Shown: positions 1-11,832 of the stretch, piece after piece | Layout of the letters: the number at the start of each line of letters is the position of its first letter | How positions within the stretch are numbered: the stretch's first letter is position 1 | Source of the DNA: RPQJ01 sp963712815 | GTDB lineage: Bacteria; Pseudomonadota; Gammaproteobacteria; Steroidobacterales; Steroidobacteraceae | NCBI GenBank assembly: GCA_963712815.1 | Contig: CAVQJL010000009.1 | Coordinates: 102,507-166,506 of the forward strand | Length of the DNA stretch: 64,000 nucleotides | Direction of reading: 5' to 3' | Position numbers and translations under genes: made by a program | The notes under the pieces: model-generated | Told to the model about the DNA's origin: nothing | Databases searched by the model: none | What the model saw: only the letters and a program-made list of their open reading frames with translations

Positions 1-504
1 CACACGGTGCTCGAGTACAAGCAGAAGATCCGCCGCCTGCGCGAGGCGCGCCCGGACGTCAGCCTGTCGTCCGACTTCATCGTGGGCTTCCCCGGCGAGA
101 CCGAGCGCGACTTCGAGGCCACCATGGCGCTGATCGAGGAGATCGGCTTCGACCAGAGCTTCAGCTTCCTCTACAGCCGCCGGCCAGGCACGCCCGCGGC
201 CTCGGTGCCCGACGACGTGCCGCATGCCGTCAAGCAGGCACGGCTCGAGCGGCTGCAGGCCCACATCGACGCGCATTCGCTCTCGATCAGCCGGTCCATG
301 GTGGGCTCGCTGCAGCGCGTGCTGGTCGAGCGCCCGTCGAAGAAGGACCCGCGCCAGCTCGCGGGCCGCACCGAGAACAATCGCTGGGTGAATTTCGACG
401 GCCCGGCCTCGCTGATCGGCCGCTTCGCGGACGTCCGCGTCACCGAGGCGCTCGCCAATTCGCTGCGCGGCCGGCTCGCCGCGCCCGAGCGGAGCATCGC
501 GTGA
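1..504 (+). CDS. miaB: MiaB, tRNA A37 methylthiotransferase (C-terminal part; 5' end outside window)
   Basis: Partial gene: the frame is open from the first base, so only the last ~167 residues are seen. They match the end of the radical SAM part and the TRAM domain of MiaB, which adds the 2-methylthio group to i6A37 in tRNAs reading UNN codons. Visible family signatures are SSDFIVGFPGETERDFEAT and FSFLYSRRPGTPAA, followed by the TRAM segment with GRTENNRWVNF. The radical SAM cysteines lie upstream of the window. The neighbours phoH-ybeY-corC-lnt are the classical miaB operon of Gammaproteobacteria. The paralogue RimO is less likely because of this context and the NNRWV TRAM sequence. Confidence 0.93.
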   Translation, partial: HTVLEYKQKIRRLREARPDVSLSSDFIVGFPGETERDFEATMALIEEIGFDQSFSFLYSRRPGTPAASVPDDVPHAVKQARLERLQAHIDAHSLSISRSMVGSLQRVLVERPSKKDPRQLAGRTENNRWVNFDGPASLIGRFADVRVTEALANSLRGRLAAPERSIA

Positions 505-518
505 CCGGGGAGGTCGCC

Positions 519-1502
519 ATGCGCGAGCTGTCGCTCGAGGCCGCCGACAATGCGCGGCTCGGCAATTTCGCGGGGCCGATGGAGCAGAACCTTCGCCACG
601 TCGAAGAGCGGCTCGGCGTCGAGGTGCGCCGCCGCGGGCACCGCCTGCAGGTGCTCGGGCCAGCGGCCGTCGTGGACAATGCGCTCGCGGTGCTCGAACG
701 CATGTTCGAGCTGTCGGCGAGCGAGGCGATGTCGCCCGCGCGCGTGCACCTGTGCGTCCAGGAACTCGGCTTCCCGGTCGCGGGGGGCGCGGACGCTGCG
801 AGCGCCGCGGGCGGCACGGGCGGCGGGGAGGTGATCGTCCAGACCCAGCGCGGCGGCATCCGCGGCCGCGGGCCCAACCAGCGCCAGTACCTCGACAACA
901 TCCGCGCCAGCGACCTCACCTTCGGCATCGGACCCGCCGGCACGGGTAAGACCTACCTTGCGGTGGCGAGCGCGGTGGAGGCGCTGCATGCGGGCTCGGT
1001 GCGGCGCATCGTGCTGGTCCGGCCGGCGGTGGAGGCGGGCGAGCGGCTCGGCTTCCTGCCCGGCGACCTCGCGCAGAAGGTCGATCCGTACCTCAGGCCG
1101 ATGTACGACGCGCTCTACGAGATGATGGGCTTCGACCGCGTCGCGCGGAACGTCGAGCGGCAGATCATCGAGGTGGCGCCGCTCGCCTTCATGCGCGGCC
1201 GCTCGCTCAACGATTCGTTCATCATCCTCGACGAGGCACAGAACACCACCGTCGAGCAGATGAAAATGTTCCTGACGCGGCTCGGCTTCGGGTCGAAGGC
1301 CGTGGTCACGGGGGACATCACCCAGGTGGACCTGCCGCGCCAGCAGCGCTCGGGCCTGCGCCACGCGATCGCGGTGCTGCGCGGCGTCGAGGGCGTGGCC
1401 TTCACGTTCTTCAACGCGCGCGACGTCGTGCGCCATCCCCTGGTTCAGCGCATCGTGCAGGCCTATGAGCGGGAATCGCCCGAGCCGGGGCCGGAGGCGT
1501 GA
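519..1502 (+). CDS. phoH: PhoH family ATPase (PhoL/YbeZ)
   Basis: Cytoplasmic P-loop ATPase of the PhoH/YbeZ family, usually encoded beside ybeY and linked to RNA metabolism and ribosome maturation. Walker A is GPAGTGKT near residue 138 and Walker B is SFIILDEAQ. The family-typical block LTRLGFGSKAVVTGDITQVD follows. I chose ATG at 519 because GGGGAGG lies five bases before it; a GTG at 501 overlapping the miaB stop would add six residues. At ~327 residues it has normal length. Its stop overlaps the GTG start of ybeY. Confidence 0.95.
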   Translation: MRELSLEAADNARLGNFAGPMEQNLRHVEERLGVEVRRRGHRLQVLGPAAVVDNALAVLERMFELSASEAMSPARVHLCVQELGFPVAGGADAASAAGGTGGGEVIVQTQRGGIRGRGPNQRQYLDNIRASDLTFGIGPAGTGKTYLAVASAVEALHAGSVRRIVLVRPAVEAGERLGFLPGDLAQKVDPYLRPMYDALYEMMGFDRVARNVERQIIEVAPLAFMRGRSLNDSFIILDEAQNTTVEQMKMFLTRLGFGSKAVVTGDITQVDLPRQQRSGLRHAIAVLRGVEGVAFTFFNARDVVRHPLVQRIVQAYERESPEPGPEA

Positions 1503-2029
1503 GCGCGGCATCGCCGCGCGGGCGCCTGACCGTCGAGACGCAGTTCGCGGCCCGCCGTCCGTGGGTCCCGGCGGCCACGGCCTTGCGTCGCTGGGCGTCG
1601 GCCGCCCACGGTGCGGCGTTGCGGCGCGGCGCGCGGGCCGGGCGGGCAACGGCGGTGCCGGACGCGGCGACCGCCTGCGTCCGCGTGGTCGGCGCGCGCG
1701 CCAGCCGCCGCCTGAACCGCGACTACCGGGGCAAGGACAAGCCGACCAACGTGCTGTCCTTTCCCGCGTCCTCGACCGAGCGCGAACTCGCCGGCGCGCT
1801 CGGCGACCTCGTGATCTGCGCCCCCGTCGTGGCGGCCGAGGCCCGCGCGCAGCACAAGCCGCCGGCCGCGCACTGGGCCCACATGATCGTGCACGGAATC
1901 CTGCACCTGCACGGCTTCGACCACGAATCGGCGCGCGAGGCGCGCGCGATGGAGGGCCTCGAAGTGGAAATCCTGCGCGGTTTCGGGTATCAGAATCCCT
2001 ATCGACCGGTCATCCTGCGCGACACATGA
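1499..2029 (+). CDS. ybeY: YbeY, endoribonuclease in rRNA maturation
   Basis: Zinc-dependent single-strand endoribonuclease needed for 16S rRNA 3'-end processing and 70S quality control. The metal-binding signature HGILHLHGFDH is at about residues 132-142, preceded by NVLSFP and LGDLVIC, as in the family. GTG start overlaps the phoH stop (GTGA) and the stop overlaps the next start (ATGA), so translation is probably coupled. At 176 residues it is slightly longer than E. coli YbeY, with an arginine- and alanine-rich N-terminus. Confidence 0.95.
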   Translation: MSAASPRGRLTVETQFAARRPWVPAATALRRWASAAHGAALRRGARAGRATAVPDAATACVRVVGARASRRLNRDYRGKDKPTNVLSFPASSTERELAGALGDLVICAPVVAAEARAQHKPPAAHWAHMIVHGILHLHGFDHESAREARAMEGLEVEILRGFGYQNPYRPVILRDT

Positions 2030-2889
2030 GTGAAGATCGTCCCGCGCCGTCGGGCAGCTGGCTGCGACGCATGGTTGAATCCCTGTCGGGCGAGCCGCGC
2101 GACCTCGAGCAGCTGACCGGCGTTCTTGAGGATGCGCGCGAGCGCGGGCTCATCGACACTGACGTGCTCGCCATGCTCGAGGGCGTGCTGCAGGTGTCGG
2201 AGATCCAGGTCCGCGACGTGATGGTGCCGCGATCGCAGATGGTCGTGGTGCAACGCGACGAGCCGCCCGAGAAGATCCTGCCCGTCGTCATCGAGTCGGG
2301 ACACTCCCGCTTCCCGGTGGTGGGCGAGGACCGCGACGAGGTCGCGGGCATCCTGCTCGCCAAGGACCTGCTGCGCTACTTCGCGCAGGACGAGGATTCC
2401 CAGTTCGACATCCGCGAGGTCCTGCGCCCGGCGGTGTTCATCCCGGAGAGCAAGCGCCTCAACGTGCTGCTCAAGGAATTCCGGATCAGCCACAATCACA
2501 TGGCGATCGTCGTCGACGAGTACGGCGGCGTGTCGGGCCTGCTCACCATCGAGGACGTGCTCGAGCAGATCGTCGGCGACATCGGCGACGAATACGACAT
2601 CGACGAGGGCGAGGGCATCCGTCGCGAGGGCGAGCGCACCTTCAGCGTGCCCGCGCTGACTCGCATCGACGAGTTCAACGAGACCTTCGGCACGCGTTTC
2701 TCGGACGAAGAGTTCGACACCATCGGCGGGCTCGTGCTGCACGAGCTCGGCCGCATGCCCCGGCGGGGCGAGGCGATCGAGATCGGCGGCCTCGAACTCA
2801 AGGTCCAGCGCGCCGACCGGCGGCGCATCGAGACCCTGCGCGTGACCACGCCGGGTGAGATCGAGCTCAAGTCGCCCGGGGCCGGTTGA
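2026..2889 (+). CDS. corC: CorC/YbeX family CBS-domain protein
   Basis: 287-residue cytoplasmic protein of the CorC/HlyC family. It has two CBS domains (about residues 65-190, with VRDVMVPRSQM and VDEYGGVSGLLTIEDVLEQIVGD split between them) and a C-terminal CorC_HlyC domain that begins near FNETFGTRFSDEEFDTIGG. The family is tied to magnesium/cobalt efflux and, for YbeX, to ribosome metabolism. The start is the ATG at 2026 overlapping the ybeY stop; the reading frame is open further upstream but that part is a shadow of ybeY. The stop overlaps a TTG codon in the lnt frame. Confidence 0.93.
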   Translation: MSEDRPAPSGSWLRRMVESLSGEPRDLEQLTGVLEDARERGLIDTDVLAMLEGVLQVSEIQVRDVMVPRSQMVVVQRDEPPEKILPVVIESGHSRFPVVGEDRDEVAGILLAKDLLRYFAQDEDSQFDIREVLRPAVFIPESKRLNVLLKEFRISHNHMAIVVDEYGGVSGLLTIEDVLEQIVGDIGDEYDIDEGEGIRREGERTFSVPALTRIDEFNETFGTRFSDEEFDTIGGLVLHELGRMPRRGEAIEIGGLELKVQRADRRRIETLRVTTPGEIELKSPGAG

Positions 2890-2936
2890 GGACGCCCCCG
2901 GCCGGCGCGACCGACGCCCGGCACACCCGCCCCGCG

Positions 2937-4457
2937 ATGCAGCAGCCATACGTGTTCCTCGCCCGGCGCGGGCAGTGGCTCGCGGCGCCCGCGGGCGCCG
3001 CGCTCGCGCTGGCATTCGCACCGGTCTCGCTGGTGCCGCTGGCCTTCCTGTGCCCCGCCTTCCTGTTCCTGCTCTGGCAGGGCGCCACGCCGCGCGGCGC
3101 CGCGTGGCGCGGTTTCCTGTTCACCGGCGGCACGTTCCTCGCGGGCACCTACTGGCTCTACCACAGCATCCACCTGGTCGGTGGCGCGCCGCTGTGGATC
3201 GCGGCGTTCCTGATGCTGGGGCTGGTCGCGATCATGGGCAGCTACACCGCCGCACTCGGCTACGCTGCGGCGCGCTGGGGTGCCGCCACGGGCCCGCTGC
3301 GCTGGCTGCTGCTGCTGCCGGCGGGCTGGGTGCTGATCGAGTGGTTCCGCGGCTGGTTCCTGAGCGGCTTTCCGTGGCTCGCGCTCGGTTACACGCAGCT
3401 CGACACGCTGCTGGCGGGTTTCGCCCCGCTCGTGGGCGTTTACGGCACGAGCCTGGCGGTGGCGCTGGTCGCCGGCGCGCTCGTCACGCTGCTGCTCGGC
3501 GGGCGGTCGGCGCGGATCGTCGCGCTCGCGGTGATCGCGGCCGTCGGGCTCGCGGGCATGGCGCTCGGACGCGCCGGCTGGACCGAGGCGCGCGGAACGC
3601 GCGTCACGGTGGCGCTGGTGCAGGGGGCGGTGCCGCAGTCCATGAAGTGGGAGCCCGGCCAGCGCGAACGTACCCTCGATCTCTACGCGGAGCTGACGAT
3701 TCCACACCTCGGGGCCGGCATCATCGTCTGGCCCGAGGCCGCGCTGCCGGCGCTCGAGAGTGACCTGCGCGATTACCTCGAGACCCTGCGTGCGACGGCC
3801 CGCGCCCAGGGGTCCGACGTCGTCATGGGCCTGCTGCGGCGCGACCGCACGACCGGCGCCTTCCACAACTCGATGGTGGCGCTCGGCGCGACGGAGCAGT
3901 GGTACGACAAGCGACGCCTCGTGCCCTTCGGGGAGTTCTTCCCGGTGCCCGCGGCCGTGCGCGACTGGCTGCGCCTCATGAACCTGCCGTACTCGGACTT
4001 CGTGCCCGGCGCCCGCGAACAGGCGCCGCTCGCGGCGGGCGGCGAGCTGCTCGCGCCTACCATCTGCTACGAGGACGCGTATGCCTCGGAGCAGCTCTCG
4101 CTCGCGCGCCGCTCGACGCTGCTCGTCAACGTCACCAACGACGCCTGGTTCGGCGATTCCACCGCACCCCACCAGCACCTCGACATCAGCCGGATGCGCT
4201 CGCTGGAGACCGGACGGCCGATGCTGCGTGCCACCAACGACGGCGTGACGGCACTGATCGCGCACGACGGTGCGCTCGAGGGGACGCTGCCGCAGTTCAG
4301 GCCGGGCGTGCTCACGGGGACCGTGCAGCCGCGCGTCGGCCTCACGCCCTACGTGCGATTCGGCAACGCGCCCGTGCTCGCGCTCGTGGCGCTCGGACTC
4401 GCCGCCGGGCTGTGGCGGCCGCGACGGACCGCGATTCCAGCGGCGCCGTCGCCATGA
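2937..4457 (+). CDS. lnt: Lnt, apolipoprotein N-acyltransferase
   Basis: Inner-membrane enzyme that adds the third acyl chain to the N-terminal cysteine of lipoproteins, allowing Lol export. About six membrane segments fill the first ~210 residues, then a periplasmic nitrilase domain. The Glu-Lys-Cys triad is visible: Glu in IIVWPEAALPALE (near 266), Lys in YDKRRLVPFGEFFP (near 325) and Cys in TICYEDAYASE (near 377). ATG at 2937 gives MQQPYVFLARRG and ~506 residues, the normal size; a TTG at 2886 overlapping corC is the alternative. Stop overlaps the next ATG. Confidence 0.94.
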   Translation: MQQPYVFLARRGQWLAAPAGAALALAFAPVSLVPLAFLCPAFLFLLWQGATPRGAAWRGFLFTGGTFLAGTYWLYHSIHLVGGAPLWIAAFLMLGLVAIMGSYTAALGYAAARWGAATGPLRWLLLLPAGWVLIEWFRGWFLSGFPWLALGYTQLDTLLAGFAPLVGVYGTSLAVALVAGALVTLLLGGRSARIVALAVIAAVGLAGMALGRAGWTEARGTRVTVALVQGAVPQSMKWEPGQRERTLDLYAELTIPHLGAGIIVWPEAALPALESDLRDYLETLRATARAQGSDVVMGLLRRDRTTGAFHNSMVALGATEQWYDKRRLVPFGEFFPVPAAVRDWLRLMNLPYSDFVPGAREQAPLAAGGELLAPTICYEDAYASEQLSLARRSTLLVNVTNDAWFGDSTAPHQHLDISRMRSLETGRPMLRATNDGVTALIAHDGALEGTLPQFRPGVLTGTVQPRVGLTPYVRFGNAPVLALVALGLAAGLWRPRRTAIPAAPSP

Positions 4458-5536
4458 CGGGGCGCGGCGGGTCCCTCACACGCGAGGGCGAGCGCTATCC
4501 GCCTCCGCCGCACGAGCTCGCGTACCTGCCGCTCGAGCCGCCGGAGCCGGGCGAGTCGCAACCGCTGGCCGACGGCCTGCTCTGGCTGCGCATTCCGCTG
4601 CCGATGGAACTCAACCACATCAACGTCTGGCTGCTCGAGGACGGCGACGGCTGGCTGCTGGTGGACACCGGCATGGCCGAGGACGTGTGCCGCGAGGCCT
4701 GGCTGCGGCTCGAGGAGCGCACGCTCGGCGGCCGGCCGTTGCGCCGCATCTTCGTCACCCACGACCATCCCGACCACATGGGCCTCGCGCCGTGGCTCGC
4801 CGCGCGCCACGGGGCCGCGGTCTGGATGTCGGAGTACGCGCATCGCTCGGCCGGCGTGTTCCTCGCCACGGATCCCGAGGTGCTCGCGACACGGATCCGC
4901 GGGTTCCTGCAGGTGCACGGCGTCGAGGTGCCGCCCGACGCCGCGCCCACCCGGGGCGACCACCGTCGCTGGTACGGCGACCTGCCGGCGCTCGCGGCGA
5001 GCCCGCGCGACGGCGATGTCCTCGCGGCGGGCGGCGGAACCTGGCGCGTGGTGGAGACCGCCGGGCACTGCCGCGGCCACCTGTGCCTGCACGACGCGGA
5101 GCGCCAGCTGCTCGTGAGTGGCGACCAGGTGCTGCCGGCCATCTCGCCCAACGTCAGCGTGCTGTCCTCGGCGCCGGACGCGAACCCGCTCGGCGAGTTC
5201 CTCGCCTCGCTCGACCGGCTCGGCGCCTGCCACCCGGACACCCTCGTGCTGCCCTCGCACGGACGCCCGTTCCGCGGGCTGCACCGCCGCCTCGCCGACC
5301 TCGCGGGGCACCACCACCAGCAGCTCGACGCGCTGCGCAAGTTCTGCAGCGAGCCGCGCACCGCGTTCGATATGTTGCCGGTGATGTTCCGCCGCGTACC
5401 GCGCGGCTTCCACCGCCTGCTGGCGGTGGGCGAGGCGGTCGCCCACCTGAACTACCTGTGCGGGCAGGGTGCGCTCGAGCGACAGCTCGTGGACGGGGTC
5501 GCGCGCTTCGTCACCGTGCCGCTGCCCGCGCCCTAG
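4454..5536 (+). CDS. MBL-fold metallo-hydrolase (LACTB2-like)
   Basis: 360-residue metallo-beta-lactamase fold hydrolase. Metal ligands are visible: THDHPDH (near residue 103), the third-site His in ETAGHCRGH, Asp in SGDQVLP and His in PSHGRP. The ~90 residues after that resemble the helical or winged C-terminal region of LACTB2-type hydrolases. The substrate is not evident; esters, thioesters or RNA are possible. ATG overlaps the lnt stop, so it belongs to this operon. A gene of this kind between lnt and leuS is not part of the usual gene order. Confidence 0.82.
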   Translation: MTGRGGSLTREGERYPPPPHELAYLPLEPPEPGESQPLADGLLWLRIPLPMELNHINVWLLEDGDGWLLVDTGMAEDVCREAWLRLEERTLGGRPLRRIFVTHDHPDHMGLAPWLAARHGAAVWMSEYAHRSAGVFLATDPEVLATRIRGFLQVHGVEVPPDAAPTRGDHRRWYGDLPALAASPRDGDVLAAGGGTWRVVETAGHCRGHLCLHDAERQLLVSGDQVLPAISPNVSVLSSAPDANPLGEFLASLDRLGACHPDTLVLPSHGRPFRGLHRRLADLAGHHHQQLDALRKFCSEPRTAFDMLPVMFRRVPRGFHRLLAVGEAVAHLNYLCGQGALERQLVDGVARFVTVPLPAP

Positions 5537-5580
5537 CCCCTCGGGTATCCTTGCGGGCTCCACAGCTCCCCGGCCGCCCC

Positions 5581-8162
<2,582 letters not shown>

Positions 8163-8166
<4 letters not shown>

Positions 8167-8663
8167 GCGTCGTGCCTTCCCGGGCCCTGCCGGCGGTCCT
8201 CGCCTGCCTCGCGCTCGTGCTGCTCGCCGGCTGCGGGTTCCGACTGCAGGGTGCGGAGAGCCTCCCCGAGGACCTCGGCCGCGTGTACGTGTCGGCGCGC
8301 GACGACCTCTCACCCTTCGCCGTCGAGCTGCGACGCGGTCTCGAGCGCAACGGCGTCGCGCTCGCGCCGTCGGCCGGCGAGGCCGATGCCGTGATCCGGG
8401 TGCGCGTCGACCGCGCGACCCGGCGCGTGCTCGCCGTGTCGGCGCGCAACACGCCCACGGAATTCGAGATCCAGTATGTGGTCGAGTACGCGGTGGACCG
8501 CGGCGGGCAGGAGGCCGTGCCCGCGCAGCGCCTCGAGCTCACCCGGAATTTCAGCTTCGACGAGAGCCAGCTGCTCGCGAAGGGCCACGAGGAGGACGTG
8601 CTGCGCGAGGCGATGGCGCGCGACCTCGCCGACCTCGTGCTGCGGCGGCTGGCGACGCTCTAG
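8163..8663 (+). CDS. lptE: LptE (RlpB), LPS-assembly lipoprotein
   Basis: Outer-membrane lipoprotein that plugs the LptD barrel and helps insert LPS. A signal peptide ends in the lipobox LLAGC with the acylated Cys at residue 24, followed by GFRLQG, the conserved start of mature LptE. 166 residues. GTG overlaps the leuS stop. In relatives holA follows directly; here a 3.6-kb reverse-strand module intervenes. Lnt, encoded upstream, would complete its acylation. Confidence 0.92.
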
Positions 8664-8672
8664 CCGGCGCGC

Positions 8673-9644
8673 TTACTGGCGGGCGTAGCGGTCGGTCGCG
8701 CTCACGAGCTCGTGGGTGATGCCGGGCTCGAGCGCGGAGTGGCCCGCATCGGCAACGACGCGGAAGTCCGCTTCCGGCCAGGCGCGGTGAAGGTCCCATG
8801 CGGTCTGCATCGGGCAGACCACGTCGTAGCGACCCTGCACGATCACCGCCGGGATGCGGCGGATGCGCCGCACGCCGCGCAGCAGCTGGTCCTCGCGCTC
8901 GAGGAACCCCTTGTTGACGAAGTAGTGGCACTCGATGCGTGCCACGGCGATCGCGAATTCCTCCTCGCCCCACTTGTCGACGTTGTCCTCATTGGTGTGC
9001 AGGAAGCTGGTCGCGGCTTCCCAGATCGACCAGGCGCGGGCGGCCCTGAGCTGCGTCGCGTGGTTGCGCGAGGTGAGCCGCCGGTAGAAGGCGGCGACGA
9101 GGTCGCCGCGCTCGCGTTTCGGGATCGCCGACACATAGCCTTCCCAGCGATCGGGGAAGATCGCGCTGGCGCCGTGCTGGTAGAACCAGTCGATCTCCGC
9201 CTTGCGCAGCATGAAGATGCCGCGCAGCACGAGTTCGCTGACGCGCTTCGGATGCGCCTCGGCGTAGGCGAGCGCGAGCGTCGAGCCCCAGGAGCCGCCG
9301 AATACCAGCCAGCGGTCGATCCCGAGGTGCTCCCGCAGTCGCTCCATGTCGGCCACGAGGTGCCAGGTCGTGTTGTCCTCGAGACTCGCATGCGGCCTGC
9401 TGCGGCCGCAGCCGCGCTGGTCGAACACGACGATGCGGTAGCGCTTCGGGTCGAAGAAGCTGCGCGCCTGCGGGCTCGAGCCGGCGCCCGGCCCGCCGTG
9501 CACGAACACCGCCGGTTTGCCGCGAGGGCTGCCCGATTCCTCCCAGTAGATCTCGTGCGTCGGGGAGACCCGCAGCCAGCCGCTGCGACATGGCTCGATG
9601 GCGGGGTAGAGGCTGCGGCGGACGGACGGTGCTGCTTTCTTCAT
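8673..9644 (-). CDS. pip: Proline iminopeptidase
   Basis: Alpha/beta hydrolase of peptidase family S33 that releases N-terminal proline from peptides. It shows the oxyanion-hole HGGPGAG, the nucleophile elbow GGSWGS, the acid in QGRYDVVCP and the catalytic His in DAGHSA. FDQRGCGRS is a family signature. 323 residues, full length. Convergent with lptE (9-base gap) and 37 bases downstream of the TonB receptor gene on the same strand, so possibly co-transcribed with it. Confidence 0.93.
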   Translation of the reverse strand: MKKAAPSVRRSLYPAIEPCRSGWLRVSPTHEIYWEESGSPRGKPAVFVHGGPGAGSSPQARSFFDPKRYRIVVFDQRGCGRSRPHASLEDNTTWHLVADMERLREHLGIDRWLVFGGSWGSTLALAYAEAHPKRVSELVLRGIFMLRKAEIDWFYQHGASAIFPDRWEGYVSAIPKRERGDLVAAFYRRLTSRNHATQLRAARAWSIWEAATSFLHTNEDNVDKWGEEEFAIAVARIECHYFVNKGFLEREDQLLRGVRRIRRIPAVIVQGRYDVVCPMQTAWDLHRAWPEADFRVVADAGHSALEPGITHELVSATDRYARQ

Positions 9645-9681
9645 GAATCAAGTCTAGCGGATCTGCCCGTCGTCGCCGCCT

Positions 9682-11754
9682 TCAGAAGCCCGCCCGGATC
9701 CCGAGCAGCACGGAGCGGCCCGGCAGCGGCAGGTAGTCCTTGAGCGGCGAGCTGTGTCGTCGCAGTTCCGCGTCGAGCAGGTTCGAAGCGCGCAGGAACA
9801 CCAGCAGACCGGGCGCGAGCGCGTCCCAGTGATAACTCAGCTCGGCCCCGAGCAGCGTCCCGCCGTCGGTCGGTGTCTCGTCGCGCGCGGTCCGGGTCTG
9901 GTCGTCGAACCACTGCAGGTCGATCCCGGCGTGCAGCGGGCCGCGGTCGTACTCGAGCGCCGCCAGGAGGCGCACGGGCGGGATCTGCGGCAGGTTGCCG
10001 TCGTCCGAGAGCCTGCCGCGGACGGAGTCGGCGCCGAGCCTTCCCTGCAGCGAGGCCGCCTCGGACTCGATCAACGGGAACTCGATCTCGGCCTCGAGGC
10101 CGTAGAACTCGGCGTCGGCCTGCAGGTACTCGTACACGGGCAGGCCGTCCTCTTCCGCGCCGGTCGGGTCGGCGTAGATGTAGTCGCTGAAGTCGCTGTA
10201 GAAGAGCGAGACGTGCCAGTGGACGCGGCCCTCGCGACGCAGCCCGAAGTCGAGCGTCGTCGCGGTCTCGGTCCGCAGGCGGTCGTCGCCGATCTCGTAC
10301 CGGCCCACCGCGAGGTGCGGCCCATCGGCATACAGCTCGGCGGCCTGGGGATGGCGCTCGGAACGGGTCAGCTGCGCGGCACCTGTGAGCGAGTCGTCGA
10401 ACGACCACAGCAGTCCGGCCGCCAGCGTGAAGGCCGTGCCGTCGTAGTCGCGCGCGGTCGATTCGGTGGCGATCTCCTGCCATTCGAGCCGGCTGCCGAG
10501 ATCCACGGTCAGCCGGTCGAAGCGCCGGCGCTCGATGAGGAACATCGAGTAGGCATCGGTCTGCGACGGCGGCACGTAGGCCTCGTCGCCCTCGGCCTCG
10601 AGGTCGGTGCCGGTGTACTGCATGCCGAGGGTGCCGGCCCAGCCGGCGAGCGGCGCGTGGCCCACGTGCAGCCGCAGGTCGACTCCGTCCTGGTCGAACT
10701 GCGTGCCGACTTCGCTGCCCTCGAGTTCCTGGTGGCGATAGTCGTTGTAGGCCGCGCGCACGAGCACGTTGTCGACGAGCCCGCCGAGCTCGATCCACTC
10801 GGCCTTGAAGTCGAGGCGATCCTGGGCCTGGTCGATACGGATCGATTCTTCGTCCGCGGGCGCCTCATCGCCGGCGGCGAGGACCGCGACCGCACCGTGG
10901 CCGGCCGCATGATCCTCGCCTTCGTGCGCATGCTCGCCCGGCCCGGGCAGGCCGTAATTGGTCTCGTGCCTCGCCCAAGACAGACCCGCCATCACGCCCT
11001 CGCCGAACCAGGACAGGCCGAGGGCCCCGCCCGTGGTCTCGCTGTCGGAGTTCCTCACGACGCCGCGCGTGAGGTCCGGCTCCTCGCCGTCCTCGAGCGC
11101 CTCGGCACGGGCCGCCTTCGACCAGGCGTAACCCGGGATGTCGTAGTCGTCGGTTTCGCGGTAGTAGCCGTGCGCGTGGAATCCGACCGGGCCGGCGCGC
11201 CCGTCCACGCGGCCGGCGGCGCTCAACTCGTCGTCCACCGATTCGCCGCGCAACTCGCCCACGCCCGACCAGCCTTCGAGATCGGGCGTCGGGATGCGGC
11301 CGTCCACGACGTTGACGACGCCGCCCACGGCACCGCTGCCGTACAGCAGCGTGGACGGGCCCTTCAGCACCTCGACCTGGTCGGCGAGGATCTCCTCGAT
11401 GCCGACCGAGTGATCCGGGCTCAGGTTGCTGACGTCGAGCGCGGCGACGCCGTTCTGCAGCATCAGCACCCGTTCGCCCGCAAGCCCGCGGATGATCGGT
11501 CGGCTGGCGCGCGGGCCGAAGAAGCTCGCGGTCATGCCAGGCTGGCCGGCGAGGGTCTCCCCGAGGCTGGTCGAGACCCGGCGCGAGAGTTCCTCGCCGC
11601 TCAGGACCACGGCGGCCTGCACGAGATCCGTGGAGCCAACCCGCAGCGGGCTGGCGGTGACGATGACTTCCTCCAGATCGACGTGCTGGGCGGGGACCGC
11701 GGGCGCGACGAGCAGGCAGGTGAGCGTCAGGGACGCACGATGGGCGGTGTTCAA
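9682..11754 (-). CDS. TonB-dependent outer-membrane receptor, probably zinc (ZnuD-like)
   Basis: Outer-membrane beta-barrel with N-terminal signal, plug and barrel. The plug shows VIVTASPLRVG, RPIIRGLAGERVLMLQNG, VEVLKGPSTLLYGSGAVGGVVN. A loop rich in His, Asp and Glu (GPGEHAHEGEDHAAGHG) resembles the metal-capturing loops of ZnuD-type zinc receptors, hence the inferred substrate. The protein ends in Phe, as barrels do. I chose TTG at 11754 because GGAG lies seven bases before it and a signal peptide follows directly; a GTG at 11802 would add a 16-residue leader. About 690 residues. Copper or another metal cannot be excluded. Confidence 0.85.
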   Translation of the reverse strand: MNTAHRASLTLTCLLVAPAVPAQHVDLEEVIVTASPLRVGSTDLVQAAVVLSGEELSRRVSTSLGETLAGQPGMTASFFGPRASRPIIRGLAGERVLMLQNGVAALDVSNLSPDHSVGIEEILADQVEVLKGPSTLLYGSGAVGGVVNVVDGRIPTPDLEGWSGVGELRGESVDDELSAAGRVDGRAGPVGFHAHGYYRETDDYDIPGYAWSKAARAEALEDGEEPDLTRGVVRNSDSETTGGALGLSWFGEGVMAGLSWARHETNYGLPGPGEHAHEGEDHAAGHGAVAVLAAGDEAPADEESIRIDQAQDRLDFKAEWIELGGLVDNVLVRAAYNDYRHQELEGSEVGTQFDQDGVDLRLHVGHAPLAGWAGTLGMQYTGTDLEAEGDEAYVPPSQTDAYSMFLIERRRFDRLTVDLGSRLEWQEIATESTARDYDGTAFTLAAGLLWSFDDSLTGAAQLTRSERHPQAAELYADGPHLAVGRYEIGDDRLRTETATTLDFGLRREGRVHWHVSLFYSDFSDYIYADPTGAEEDGLPVYEYLQADAEFYGLEAEIEFPLIESEAASLQGRLGADSVRGRLSDDGNLPQIPPVRLLAALEYDRGPLHAGIDLQWFDDQTRTARDETPTDGGTLLGAELSYHWDALAPGLLVFLRASNLLDAELRRHSSPLKDYLPLPGRSVLLGIRAGF

Positions 11755-11832
11755 GGGTGCACTCCGGAAGACCAGGCGAACGGCCGGCGAACGGCCGGCC
11801 ACGGAAGGTCACGGGCGAGGCGGCCCGTGGTC

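Noticed and set aside
171..1649. Long minus-strand open frame (492 codons) opposite miaB-phoH
   Set aside because: It is a GC-rich shadow: Arg/Ala/Pro/His-biased translation without family features, fully overlapping two certain genes. The same holds for the many other long antisense frames, such as 5920-8313 and 17381-21232.
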